This document shows positions 54,321 through 63,951 of a DNA stretch of 64,000 nt, piece by piece. A program made the position numbers and the translations under genes. Source of the stretch: Branchipolynoe longqiensis (Eukaryota > Annelida > Polychaeta > Phyllodocida > Polynoidae); the NCBI GenBank assembly GCA_030323885.1, contig JASIRB010000185.1, positions 62,001 through 126,000 of the forward strand, read 5' to 3'. Under the pieces are notes generated by a model. That model saw only the letters and a program-made list of their open reading frames with translations, was not told the origin of the DNA and made no database searches. Positions within the stretch are counted from its first letter, which is position 1; every line of letters begins with the position of its first letter.

Positions 54321-54642
54321 ATGTGTGTGTTTAGAAAACAACTGTACTAAACCCGTCCCCCCTCCCCCACCCCCGGGTAGTCTGATGGTTTTGAGTTTCT
54401 GCCATTTTTCTGAGATAAACATATTGAATTGATTGTTATAATCTATCTAACTTTGGTTCGAAGTAACTTTTATTTTAAAGGGCAAACTTTTGAAATATTT
54501 GAAGTACAGACATGTAAAATTAGTTTTGACAAGCACGCCAAAACTCTGACACCATAGGCTTCTGCAGTCGCAGGTTCTATTAAATTTGTTCAGTATTCCC
54601 TTCTATGTGGCAACACATTGTAAAATATTCCGATAAAACACA

Positions 54643-55431
54643 TTGGTGGGGAATGTGAACTGGTCTATAAGGGATTATAAATGGTCTATAAACCTACAAG
54701 ATATAGTGAATAGAATCAATAAAGCTGGAATACTATTCAACATGAAGATGAATGCCAGGAAGACCAAAACAATGGTTATAAGTAAAAAGACAGATAAACC
54801 AAATATCAATATAACCATAGATGGCACAAACATAGAACAAGTATCCGAATTCATATATCTCGGACAAAAGATTACAAATGATGGGAGATGTGAGGAAGAA
54901 ATTAAAAGAAGGACAACAATAGCCCGAACAACATTCTCCAAAATGTATAGAGTGTTAACATCAAGTAATATATTAATACAAACAAGGAAGCGTATTCTTC
55001 AGTGTTATGTGTGGTCTACTCTAATGTATGGGGCTGAGACATGGACAATCTCTAAGAAAATGTACAAACGTTTAGCATCATTTGAGATGTGGACTTATCG
55101 AAGGATGATGAAAATATCATGGACAGAGAAGAGCACCAACAAAGAAGTTCTCAGAAAAATTAAAAATAAGAAAAGCTTGTTTGCCACTATACAGACAAAG
55201 AAACTTATTTATTTTGGCCACATCATTCGTCAGAGTTCAATATACCGTACATTGTTGGAAGGGAAGGTGAATGGCAGCAGAGGGAGAGGGAGACCAAGAA
55301 CATCATGGTTTACAAATATTTCACAGTGGACAGGCTTGAATTATTCACAGTCTATCAGAACAGCACACCATCGGGACAAGTGGAGAATCATTGCATCCAA
55401 CCCTCAACTAGAGGACGGAACTATTGATTGA
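54643..55431 (+). pseudogene. LINE-A reverse transcriptase, C-terminal part
   Basis: A 262-codon open frame. By family knowledge it corresponds to the end of the reverse-transcriptase domain and the region after it: GILFNMKMNARKTKTMVISK (post-catalytic palm), FIYLGQKITNDGRCEEEIKR, QCYVWSTLMYGAETWTISKK, ISWTEKSTNKEVL, IYFGHIIRQ and RGRGRPRTSW. The YADD motif and the endonuclease would lie upstream and are missing, so this is a 5'-truncated copy. The stop is followed by (TTGA)n, a typical LINE tail. The frame has no internal stops, so it is not very old. Clade not assigned. Confidence 0.85.
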
Positions 55432-55946
55432 TTGATAAAGGTAAATGATGTATAGGGCCAGGTGCATGAATGTAATTCTGTAGTGCTGGTGATCCTTTAC
55501 TTGTATTAAATAGTCATTGTGTATTCTATAGATAGTGTGAGAGAGGCACTGCTGTTAGTGTGGAAGGAGCTCAAGAGCTCTACTCACAACCCCCTCCCCC
55601 CCCAACTGTTAGTCACGGATCACCACACACACAGACACAACAGGGCAGGTGAGGCCAAAAGCAGCCACAAGGCATGGTGGTGGTGGGTAGATCACAGTTG
55701 CCATAGTGACACAAGAATGCTTACTGTTGATTATTGGACTTAGAAATGCTTACTGTTCATTGGAGGGCATGGTCAGGTGATATGCCATGTCAGGTCCAGA
55801 AACCACTATATAATAATAAACCTGAGGGTACGAGCTCTCACTTACTTTACTTTGACTCTATACTCTGCCTTTCTTATACTTCCCTGTATTCATTTCCTAT
55901 TACTTTTTATTAGCATGCCTACACAACTACAGCTGCCAGATGACGA
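55432..55946. other. Unrecognised part of the insert after LINE-A
   Basis: No homology to other families in the window. CAACA occurs at both borders of the 54612-55946 insert and may be a 5-bp duplication. Confidence 0.35.
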
Positions 55947-55982
55947 CTTTACAACAGGCTTAATAAGTGCATCAATATCTAA

Positions 55983-56537
55983 AGCCGTGTTCACACGGGA
56001 AAAGTTTAAAGCGATTTAGACAAGGCGAATCATATGAATCGATTTAGATGCGCGTTCACACGGGTAGGACTTGGGCCGGAAATCGATATCAGCGCATGAG
56101 CAAGTCCAGACTAACCAGCACCAGTTTCGGTTAGTCAAGGTCAGCACGAGAGAGTGTGGGTTCGACCTAGATATGTATAGACTGAATCATATTGTTTTGG
56201 AACCGTAAAAACTTCTGCTGGGCAGTGAAAACCTTAAAATAAATCATGAAAAAAATATATGTGCACCTCTAGCAGGTTCATAGACCAAATTATATTATAT
56301 AGTGTGACGTGCTTAATCCGCCTCAAGTAAGTCAGTTGCGTTCACACAGGGGGGATGGGCCGACTTAAGCTAGTTCGCCTCATATAAACTACCTCGACAA
56401 GTGGTTTATATAAAGCGAATCATATGAATCGATTCAGCCCTAATCCGCCTCAGCATCGCGTTCACACGGCAAATGTGAGGCGAACTAGGCAAGGCGATTT
56501 ATATGAATCGGCTTAACTCGCCCGTGTGAACACGGCT
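55983..56537. mobile_element. H-MITE 6 (PIF/Harbinger-like)
   Basis: AGCCGTGTTCACACGGG and its exact complement end the element. Flanks are TAA and TAT; the T-MITE consensus at this point is ATCTAAGTTAG, so a TAA target is inferred. Interior AGGCGAATCATATGAATCGA recurs with variation. Confidence 0.85.
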
Positions 56538-56614
56538 TATGTTAGATATGTAGAACCAAATCTAGATAATTGTTTTGGTTTTGAAAATTGGATGCTCCAT
56601 CGGACTATGTAACT

Positions 56615-57090
56615 TTAAGCAGAAATGTCGCCCCCTTGTGTCACACCCCCCCCCCCACACACACACAATGATGGCTGTGGCAATCCCGAAGCAAGTCCAG
56701 TGTCACCACTACCACTAACCAAGCACATCCGCTGCAGCATTCTGCCGGAAGGGACTTCTGCGCATGCGCACACCTGTCTCACTCCCGGCGCGACATCTGG
56801 CGGCGCATACAAGCGGTGACCTAGATAGCGCGCTCCGATGACGTCACGGTGGAGGCCGCCCGCCGTGAACCGGTCACACCACAGCGCTTTCTGCTTTCTG
56901 ATTGGTTCTACGGCGGTGCTGTATCTAGACTCTGGAGCCGTGTGCAGGCTGGCAATGGTGTGGAGCGTGAAGTGGCGGGTGGGTTGGGAGTAGAGACTGA
57001 GGAACACATGGAGGGACTAGACATAGACACCACACGTGTGTGGCACGGGGGGAGTCGTCCACATTCTCAGGTGCTTCCTGTGATATAGCC
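56615..57090. promoter_or_regulatory. CpG-rich promoter-like region
   Basis: TGCGCATGCGCA at 56759-56770 matches the palindromic NRF1 site. TGACGTCA at 56839-56846 is a perfect cAMP-response element. CTGATTGGTT at 56898-56907 is an inverted CCAAT box. CpGs are frequent. The three motifs lie within 150 bp, as in housekeeping promoters. Direction and first exon are unclear: a frame at 56849-57088 (+) and an ATG near 56740 (-) are possible but have no recognisable domain. Confidence 0.45.
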
Positions 57091-57348
57091 ACGCATGCAC
57101 GCGGAGACATTGAAGCTATCCAGTCCACATAAGCACACACACGCGCACACTAACTAACTCACTACAGTTAATTTGCTCAAGCCACGACTGGAGCGATCAT
57201 ACATCTGACTGAATCACTGTTTACATCACTCGCAACCAGGAGTAACAATCAACACGTTTAATCAATGGAGACCGCTTGAACACGGGGAGAAGCACAACTG
57301 CCAGCCGTCCACCTTGCAGTTTTGTTCCGAGTGCATGCCACTGCCAGC

Positions 57349-57406
57349 TCCGTCCTGATATGACCTTAGATGTTGCCTGGACGTAAAACTCCCAACAACC
57401 AACCAA
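57349..57406 (+). mobile_element. Isolated SINE-A 3' tail with target duplication
   Basis: 58 bp from TCCGTCCTGATATGACC to ACAACCAACCAA. A 12-bp direct repeat GCCACTGCCAGC is at 57337-57348 and 57407-57418. Confidence 0.95.
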
Positions 57407-57451
57407 GCCACTGCCAGCCTACTCGGGAAATATAAAAATACGAGCGCTCCC

Positions 57452-57525
57452 TGGTGTGTGTGGGTGTGTGCCTCTGTGTGTGTGAGTGGGTGTGTGGGTG
57501 GTTGGGCGTGGTGTGTGAGTGTGTA
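57452..57525. repeat. (GT)n-rich run
   Basis: GTGTGTGTGG and GTGTGAGTGGGTG words. Confidence 0.7.
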
Positions 57526-57621
57526 GCTTCTGACTTGGTGTGATTTCCTGGTTATTATTCTTGCTTCTGCTGCTGAAGACTTTACTGGAGACCCAATGAG
57601 GAGCTGCATTGTGTAGGGAAT

Positions 57622-57935
57622 GAAAAGTTTGTTTATTTAACGACGCCTCTAGAGTGCATTGATTTTTATCATCGGCTATTGGACGTCTAACATATGGACC
57701 CACTGCCGACACATAGGTTACTCTTTTCGATAAGCAGCAAGGGGTCTTTTATATGCACTTTCCCACAGACAGGACAGCACATACCACAGCCTTTGATGAA
57801 CCAGTTGTGGACCACTGGTTGGAACAGAAAATAGCTCAAACTTTAAATGGGTCCACTGAGCAGGATCAATCGGATGACCCACATGTTCACAGGTGGACAC
57901 TGTACTGCCTGAGCTACGTCTCGCTCCGTCTCGCT
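57622..57935 (-). mobile_element. SINE-B, near full length
   Basis: AAGTTTGTTTATTTAACGAC to CCTGAGCTACGTCTCGCTCC. A few internal bases are missing compared with 30575-30906. Confidence 0.85.
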
Positions 57936-58009
57936 CCCCTGTTTACGGAATGGAGTAAGTACATGTTTTTTTTTTAAATTTTGGGTTGAAAAAAAATAGA
58001 TTTATACTG

Positions 58010-58215
58010 GCTATCCTGGATACGTCTGAAGTCTTCATTTCACCATTAGACTGTTGGTCGATAGAAAGCCCGAGCCTACACTTTTACCGACCTATTGGAT
58101 TTTTAACCTCCCATAGCACATAGTCATAGACATTGTATGAGAGCAACTGGCCTTTGATGACGCTGTAAGTTATACACAGCGGTGGAAATCCAAATTATTC
58201 CACAGGGTTTCACTG
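58010..58215 (-). mobile_element. SINE-D fragment
   Basis: Reverse complement of both flanks of the H-MITE at 62835-63413: GATTTATACTGGCTATCCTG, AGAAAGCCCGAGCCTACACT, GAGAGCAACTGGCCTTTGAT. The tRNA-like head is absent. Confidence 0.75.
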
Positions 58216-58379
58216 CAAACTGTTGACAATGACACGCGTGCCATCCGTTGTGTGTTGTGTGTTGTAGGCGATCATGTGATGTGCCTTTAATGGGTAAGTG
58301 GGGTTTTACGTCCTATATATGCTAAGATCAAGAACCCTCCCCGCATTCATGTATTCAGGCTGGAAGGGTATGCTGAACG

Positions 58380-58665
58380 GAATAGCTTAAATCAGTAATG
58401 ACAGGGCATGGGTTCAAACCACAGCTGAGTTAAATCATTGACTTATAAAGTTGATACTTGTCTCTACCTATCCTGGCGCTCGGTGTAGGATGGGTCAATG
58501 ACTGGTTTGCTCGGTATCACTACCAGGATATCAGATCATGGTGTTAACAGCACAGTCTCCCGGTGGGAGCAGCACTATAAAGTCACCACCAGTACTGATG
58601 TCATAAGTCAATACCCATTCTGATATGATCTTAGATGTTGCTTGGCTGTAAAGCTCTGAGAAACA
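58380..58665 (+). mobile_element. SINE-A, diverged
   Basis: GGGTTCAAACCACAGCTGAG, CGCTCGGTGTAGGATGGG, GCAGCACTATAAAGTCACC and TTCTGATATGATCTTAGATG. Confidence 0.75.
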
Positions 58666-58751
58666 AAATTATTTTGACCATTCCCAAGACCCCTCCCCCA
58701 TTTCAGACACACACCTTCCCCTGTACCGGAGACAGCTGCATAGTACATTTA

Positions 58752-59385
58752 GTGTCAATGATTTCCCCCGGAAAATGCACGGAAATCGCGGATTGTCAAG
58801 TTTGAAACGGAATTCATAAGTTGGAGCGGAATTCCGTTATTTTCATGTCAAATCCGTTATTTTGATCTAAAAAGTGACAGAATAAAGCCTAAATTGATCA
58901 CTGATTAGATTCCTTAATAGCATTATTGTGATTTATATGCATATTTATTGACTTTACTTATATCTTATTAACTTTTATATGTTGTATTCAATTTCATGTT
59001 CTGTTTTATGGATTTCAGATAGTCATGATCTCCCATCTAACATCAGACTTATTTTAATTTTATTTGTCATTCTTTTGTGTGATGATCATGTTGCGATGTA
59101 TTACATTATTATTTCAATTGGTATCATTATAATAAAAGTGCAGTGTCAAGTTGAATGCTAAAGTCCCCATCACCATCTCAGTGTCTTACTCTGTCATCAG
59201 AAAGCTCTTTACCTGCAATTAGACAAGATTCAATTAATTCTAACATGATAGCAATACATAAGTAACATAATCAAGCATAAAATTAAACAGTGTGGAATGG
59301 AATTTGTTTTGTTTTTCTGAAACGGAATTTGCTATTTGGTGAAACGGAATTTGCCTTATTTTGAAACGGAAAATCATTGGCAGTT
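58752..59385. mobile_element. Probable 630-bp TIR element
   Basis: GTCAATGATTTCCCCCGG and the complement of GCCAATGATTTTCCG form weak inverted ends. Both ends carry repeated GAAACGGAATT words. Interior AT-rich, non-coding. Confidence 0.5.
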
Positions 59386-59654
59386 GTATGGCACTATACA
59401 TTACCATTGCATCCCACCTTACAACCTGGAATAGTTTTGATTAAGTCACCCCCCCCCCCCCCCCTCAACTAATACCTAATGACCTTCCCCATGCCCGCTT
59501 ACTATTGTGATAAGGCAATATGTGGACACTGTAATCTCTCTGGTACTAAGTGGCACTATCACTGATAATGTAACTGGGTTGTAACCACAATACAAATAAC
59601 TATATCAGAAAGTCCGAGTTCATGAAACTAATACAGGGACACAAGACTGAACCG

Positions 59655-59800
59655 GTTAATGTTTGTTGGAGTTTTATGTCCTGGCAACATCTATGGTCAT
59701 ATCTGGATGGATACTGACTTGTGACAGTGTGGACTCATGGCGACTTTATAGTGCTGCTCCACTGGGAGACCAAGCTGCCAGTACCATGAGTATGACTAGA
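59655..59800 (-). mobile_element. SINE-A 3' half
   Basis: GTTGGAGTTTTATGTCCTGG ... CCACTGGGAGACCAAGCTGC. Confidence 0.8.
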
Positions 59801-59825
59801 TAAACTACTAGATGAGTATGACTGG

Positions 59826-60030
59826 ATTCACCCAGTACTTGTAGTGCACAGGTGAAGACCAGCCTTATATAAAAACGGTCGAAAAATTGGGCTAATGAAT
59901 TAAGTCTTTATGAGAGCCTAATTTCTCAATCTGAGAAGCAACATTTATTCTTTGTATATATGTCTTCATGTTTCCCCGCTACTTTTGAGTTGGAAAATAT
60001 AATAAAACATATACTTTACTGCAATTACCG
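59826..60030 (+). repeat. Dispersed repeat U2, copy 2
   Basis: Matches 41000-41202 in the same orientation. The homologous segment ends at the same point (CTGCAATT). Confidence 0.75.
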
Positions 60031-60197
60031 GTACCTAGTGTTAGTGTATACCTTTACTGCCGGTACCTAGTGTTAGTGTATACATGTGTGTATAGGGACT
60101 GCACCGCCCCCTATGTACAGAGTCAATCATTGAACCTGCCACGTGGATGCCGACCATATATATGTACTAATATATATATATACTATATATATATATT

Positions 60198-60466
60198 ACA
60201 CCTCACTATACTATAAGAAATGGTTACGCCCTAGTTTGAAATCTAGGCTCCTCATGTGATGCCAAACCGTGTGTAAAGGCGCGTGACAGACGCTGGTGGC
60301 GCCAAAGGGGGATCGGCCCGCAGTAAATCGGCTGATCAGGAGTATGGATAAATAATAAATAGCATGCATAATAAAAGCGAAATAAATATCACAAGAATGC
60401 TCCGCCCCTTTATATTCATATAATACCTTATATATCACATATATATATAGTGAGGTGCACTGAACT
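60198..60466. mobile_element. TA-flanked TIR element
   Basis: CACCTCACTATA and TATAGTGAGGTG end the element. (TA)n lies at both borders. Interior GACAGACGCTGGTGGCGCC and CTCCGCCCCTTTATATTCAT recall the TA-flanked family at 29285 and 49960. Confidence 0.6.
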
Positions 60467-60891
60467 CCCGAGGTGAAATGCCACATACACAGGTAGGCGT
60501 CGAAATCATCAGGCAGCAGGAAACCTCGATAGTCCCATAGAGAGAGGGAGGGAGAGGGGGGGAGGTGGAGAGAGAGAGGGATAGATATTGCTGGAGTTTT
60601 ACGCCCTAGCAACACGTACGGTCATATCAGGATGGGAGATAGATAGATAAATGGCTAGGATATATATCCTAAAAGGTATCAGGTAAAAACGCTGGTCAAG
60701 ATTGGCGGGAAAAGGCGATAATTGGTGGGCCCAGTGTAGAAGAAGTAACTAGTTTCCGTGTAATCCATAATGGCAATTAACTGAGAGGTTGTGTCTCCTT
60801 TGTTTATACTCCTATAATACATTATAGATCTCATATATAAATTAAAAATATATATATATGTATATCATAGGGGTGTTTTAGCAAAGGGGAT
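60467..60891. other. Spacer with GA-rich run and a short SINE-A tail
   Basis: GGGAGAGGGGGGAGGTGGAG near 60545-60580. Reverse GCTGGAGTTTTACGCCCTAG ... GGTCATATCAGGATGGG at 60592-60637 is a SINE-A end. Confidence 0.5.
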
Positions 60892-60943
60892 CGTCCTGAT
60901 ATGACCATAGATGTTGCTAGGACGTAAACCCCCAACAAACAAA
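60892..60943 (+). mobile_element. Isolated SINE-A 3' tail
   Basis: TCGTCCTGATATGACCATAG to CCCCCAACAAACAAAAC. Same start point as the other isolated tails. No clear duplication. Confidence 0.65.
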
Positions 60944-61004
60944 ACGGAACATCATGTCACGAGTACAGTTTGAACCTACACTGCTTTTCTGGGGGAAGCT
61001 GATC

Positions 61005-61127
61005 TCTCTCCCTTCTCCCTCTCTCTCTCCTCTCCTCTCTCTCCTCTCTCCTCTCTCTCCTCGCTCTCCCCTCTCTCTCCTCTCTCTCCTCTCTCTCCTC
61101 TCTCTCCTCTCTCTATCCTCTCTCTTT

Positions 61128-61152
<25 letters not shown>
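61005..61152. repeat. (CT)n then (CA)n low complexity
   Basis: CTCTCTCTCC words to about 61128, then ACACAC. Glu/Arg-rich reverse frames are artefacts. Confidence 0.9.
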
Positions 61153-61159
<7 letters not shown>

Positions 61160-61494
61160 ATATAGATGGTGCGCGTGCGTTGACCAACAACAACAACATG
61201 CACACACACACTACGAGCGCTGCGTGTTGGCGCCTTCAACGACCCTGCAGATCATTTCCCTGTGTACAAAACCAGGTCACAGAAATAACCTGTCTCCCCT
61301 CCCTATACACATACACGTCCAGTAACGGAAGATCACCCACCGACACACACACACAAACACACGCGTACACACTGCCGAAGCTGCCACCACAACACGGCTA
61401 AACCAGGTGGAAGCGCGTGCATACCTGACCGTCTCACTAACACTTCCACAATCAGATTTGTTAATGTTTACTCCTCAAAATTGAATTAAGAGGT

Positions 61495-61577
61495 GATCTC
61501 TCTCTCTCCCTCTCTCTCTCTCCCTCCCCCTCCCTCTCTCTCCCCCTCTCTCCCCCTCTCTCTCTATCTCTCTCTCA
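61495..61577. repeat. (CT)n low complexity
   Basis: CTCTCTCCCCCTC words immediately upstream of SINE-A. Confidence 0.9.
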
Positions 61578-61890
61578 CGCTTTGGTAGATCATTGGATTC
61601 GAACCCATGGGTTCGAGCACTGGTCGAATCAAACCAATGACTTAACAATTGATACTTGTCGCTTCCTACCCAGGCACTCGGCATTAATAGGATAGGGCAA
61701 GGACTGGTTTAGCTCAGTGTCCGGGAAATGTGACTGAGTGGGATATCAGATCATAGTGCCAGTGACATGGTCTCCCAGTGGGACAGCACTATAAATTTGC
61801 CATGAGTATACACTCTCACAAGTCGGTACCCATCCGGATATGACCTTAGATGTTGCAGGACATAAAACTCCAACAACTAACCCAACCATG
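61578..61890 (+). mobile_element. SINE-A, 5' end of head lost
   Basis: CTTTGGTAGATCATTGGATT, CCCATGGGTTCGAGCACTGG, GACTGAGTGGGATATCAG and CCGGATATGACCTTAGATG with a CAACAACTAACC tail. Confidence 0.85.
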
Positions 61891-62286
61891 TATATATATA
61901 TACACATATATATATATTACATACCTGTCAACATTTGAAAATTATCATGGGGGAGACTATGCATGAAAGCAGTTTTTACGCCATTCGCGCACGTGTTCAA
62001 CAACACGTAAGACCAGGACCAAAGTTTTATTGCACCATAAAACATGAACAAATTTAATGAAAAGTTGTAAAGAACTGCATGTATCTGCATAATCTCATGT
62101 ACCGCTTGCCAAATAAATCAAACAAATAAAAGGCATGGTGAGATTGGGCTTAAATTGAATACCCGATCAGTAGGTCGGGACTCAGGAGAGGTACTTAAAA
62201 TCGAGAGGCTCCCACCCAAATCGGGAGACCTGACAGGTATGATGTTTTTTATTATATTTATATTTAGCTGTGCTCCGTGCTCTTTG
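61891..62286. other. Spacer with (TA)n and no recognised gene
   Basis: TA run at 61892-61918. TGTCAACATTTGAAAATTAT near 61927 and TCGGGAGACCTGACAGGTAT near 62220 suggest a further TIR or repeat element (CATACCTGTCA-like ends), not resolved. Confidence 0.35.
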
Positions 62287-62325
62287 TGCGGGGGGGTGGG
62301 GGTGGGGGTGGGGGTGGGGGGGTTG
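62287..62325. repeat. (GGGGGT)n, G-quadruplex-prone
   Basis: At least five long G-runs separated by single T, like 2400-2440. Confidence 0.85.
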
Positions 62326-62391
62326 TAGAGTTGTGCAGGAGCACACATAATTGCCAGTCCGGTATTGTCCCGCTACACTTACATCTGTAGC

Positions 62392-62445
62392 CCCGTCCTG
62401 ATATGACCTTAGATGTTGCTAGGACGTAAAACAACAAACAAACAA
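62392..62445 (+). mobile_element. Isolated SINE-A 3' tail with target duplication
   Basis: 54 bp from CCCGTCCTGATATGACC to ACAACAAACAAACAA. A 12-bp direct repeat TACATCTGTAGC is at 62380-62391 and 62446-62457. Confidence 0.95.
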
Positions 62446-62654
62446 TACATCTGTAGCAGTCAAAACGAGGCTGCGTCCCGCTTTTGCGTTTGTTGTTGAC
62501 CAGCTTTGGCATTCCTGCCTCAAACAAAGGTGGTGTCAGGTCACCTAGCGGCCTTCACAATAACTAAACTATTTACTGCCTTTTAGTTTTAACTCCTTTT
62601 TTTCTAAATAAAAAATTGTCATTTTTGTTGTAATTAAAAAAACTTATTATGATT

Positions 62655-63530
62655 TCACGTGGTGTTCTCTGAGGCGGAGTGGTTAGAGTGTCTGACTTTT
62701 TTTCTAGGTCGGACTCCTAATCTGAAGGTCAGTGGTTCGATTCCCCGTGCCCCAACCTCTGCCAATTTTGATTTCCACCGATGTGTATAACTTACAGCAT
62801 CATCAAAGACCAGTTGCTCTCATACCATGTCTATAGCCCCGTTCACACTGGCGAGTTAAAACGATTCATTTAAATCGACTTGCCTAGTTCGACTCACATT
62901 CGCCGTGTGGACGCTATGCTAAAGCGATTTAGGGCTGAATCGATTCATCTAGTTCGCTTCAAGTAAACCACCTCCCCAAGGTAGTATAGATGAAGCGATT
63001 TAGCTGGTTCCCGGGCGGTGATAGTGTAAAATAACAGTGCTTGCTGGATACAGGCTCAGGTGTAACTATTGCTGGTGCCTGGCAGTGTTAGGGACCGATT
63101 AGGCCGAAATCTATTGAATGCGATCATATTTAACAGAATTACATACTCAAATAATGAAATTTAATTAAATTAACCCTAAATTCCAAGCGATATTAACGTA
63201 GCAGCTACATCGGCATCGTTATTCATATTGTCGAATCGACTAGTGTAAACTAAACAAATAGCAGTGCTCGCCAGATACAGGGGGGGGGGACTTGCTCATG
63301 CGCAGATGTCGATTTCCGCCTTAAACCACTCCATGTGTGGACACGACACTAAATCGATTCATATAAATCGACTTGTCTAAGTCGACATAAACTTTGCCCA
63401 TGTGAACACAGCTTAAGTGTGCAGGTAAAAGTGTAGGCTTGGGCTTTCTATTGACAAACTGTCTAATGGTGAAAACAAGTCTATTCAAACTTATCCATGA
63501 TAGGCAGTATAAATCTTAAAGAAGAAAAAA
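62655..63530 (+). mobile_element. SINE-D with H-MITE insertion
   Basis: tRNA-like head (GGCGGAGTGGTTAGAGTG, B box GTGGTTCGATTCC), body split by the H-MITE, and an A-rich end (TCTTAAAGAAGAAAAAAAAG). Without the insertion it is about 300 bp. The head carries an extra internal stretch (TTTTTTTCTAGGTCGGAC). Confidence 0.7.
62835..63413. mobile_element. H-MITE 7 (PIF/Harbinger-like)
   Basis: AGCCCCGTTCACACTGGCGA and the complement of AGCTGTGTTCACATGGGC. Flanks TAT and TAA. Closest relative is 23102-23663. Confidence 0.8.
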
Positions 63531-63622
63531 AAGAACATGTTGCATGGGTGATGGATGGGGCGGGTGGTGGCTGGGAGTGGTAGCCTTATTTGGTTATATT
63601 TGAATCATCCCCTATCTTTTAG

Positions 63623-63951
63623 GAACCAGACGGAATGGCCGAATGAGTTAGAGCATGCGTCTCCCGTGTTGGTAGGTCGTGGGTTCGAACCCTGGTCGAG
63701 TCAAATTAATGACTTAAAATTGATACTTGTCGCTTCCTAGCCTGGCACTCTGCATTATTAGGATAGGGCAAGGACTGGTTGGGTCAGTGTCAGGATAATG
63801 TGACTGAGTGGGATATCAGGTCATGGTGCTGGTGGCCTGGTCTTCCAGTGGGGAGTACTATAAAGTCACCATGAGTGCGCACTGTCACAAGTCAGTACCC
63901 GTCCTGATATGACCTGAGATGTTGCTAGTACGTAAATAACAAACAAACAAA
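63623..63951 (+). mobile_element. SINE-A, full length, 329 bp
   Basis: The cleanest copy: GAACCAGACGGAATGGCC head, complete body and AACAAACAAACAA tail. A 12-bp perfect target duplication CCTATCTTTTAG is at 63611-63622 and 63952-63963. Useful as a reference for the family. Confidence 0.95.

Larger units (their letters stand above)
54376..56614. mobile_element. T-MITE copy 11 carrying two large insertions
   Basis: Left part 54376-54615 (GTCTGATGGTTTTGAGTTTC ... CTATGTGGCAACACA). Right parts about 55947-55982 and 56538-56614 (CATCGGACTATGTAAC), then TTAA. The first insertion holds LINE-A, the second is an H-MITE. Confidence 0.8.

Noticed and set aside
9168..63700. Functional tRNA genes at SINE heads
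   Set aside because: The A- and B-box-like motifs belong to SINE heads; the folded structure and acceptor pairing are degraded and each is fused to a SINE body.
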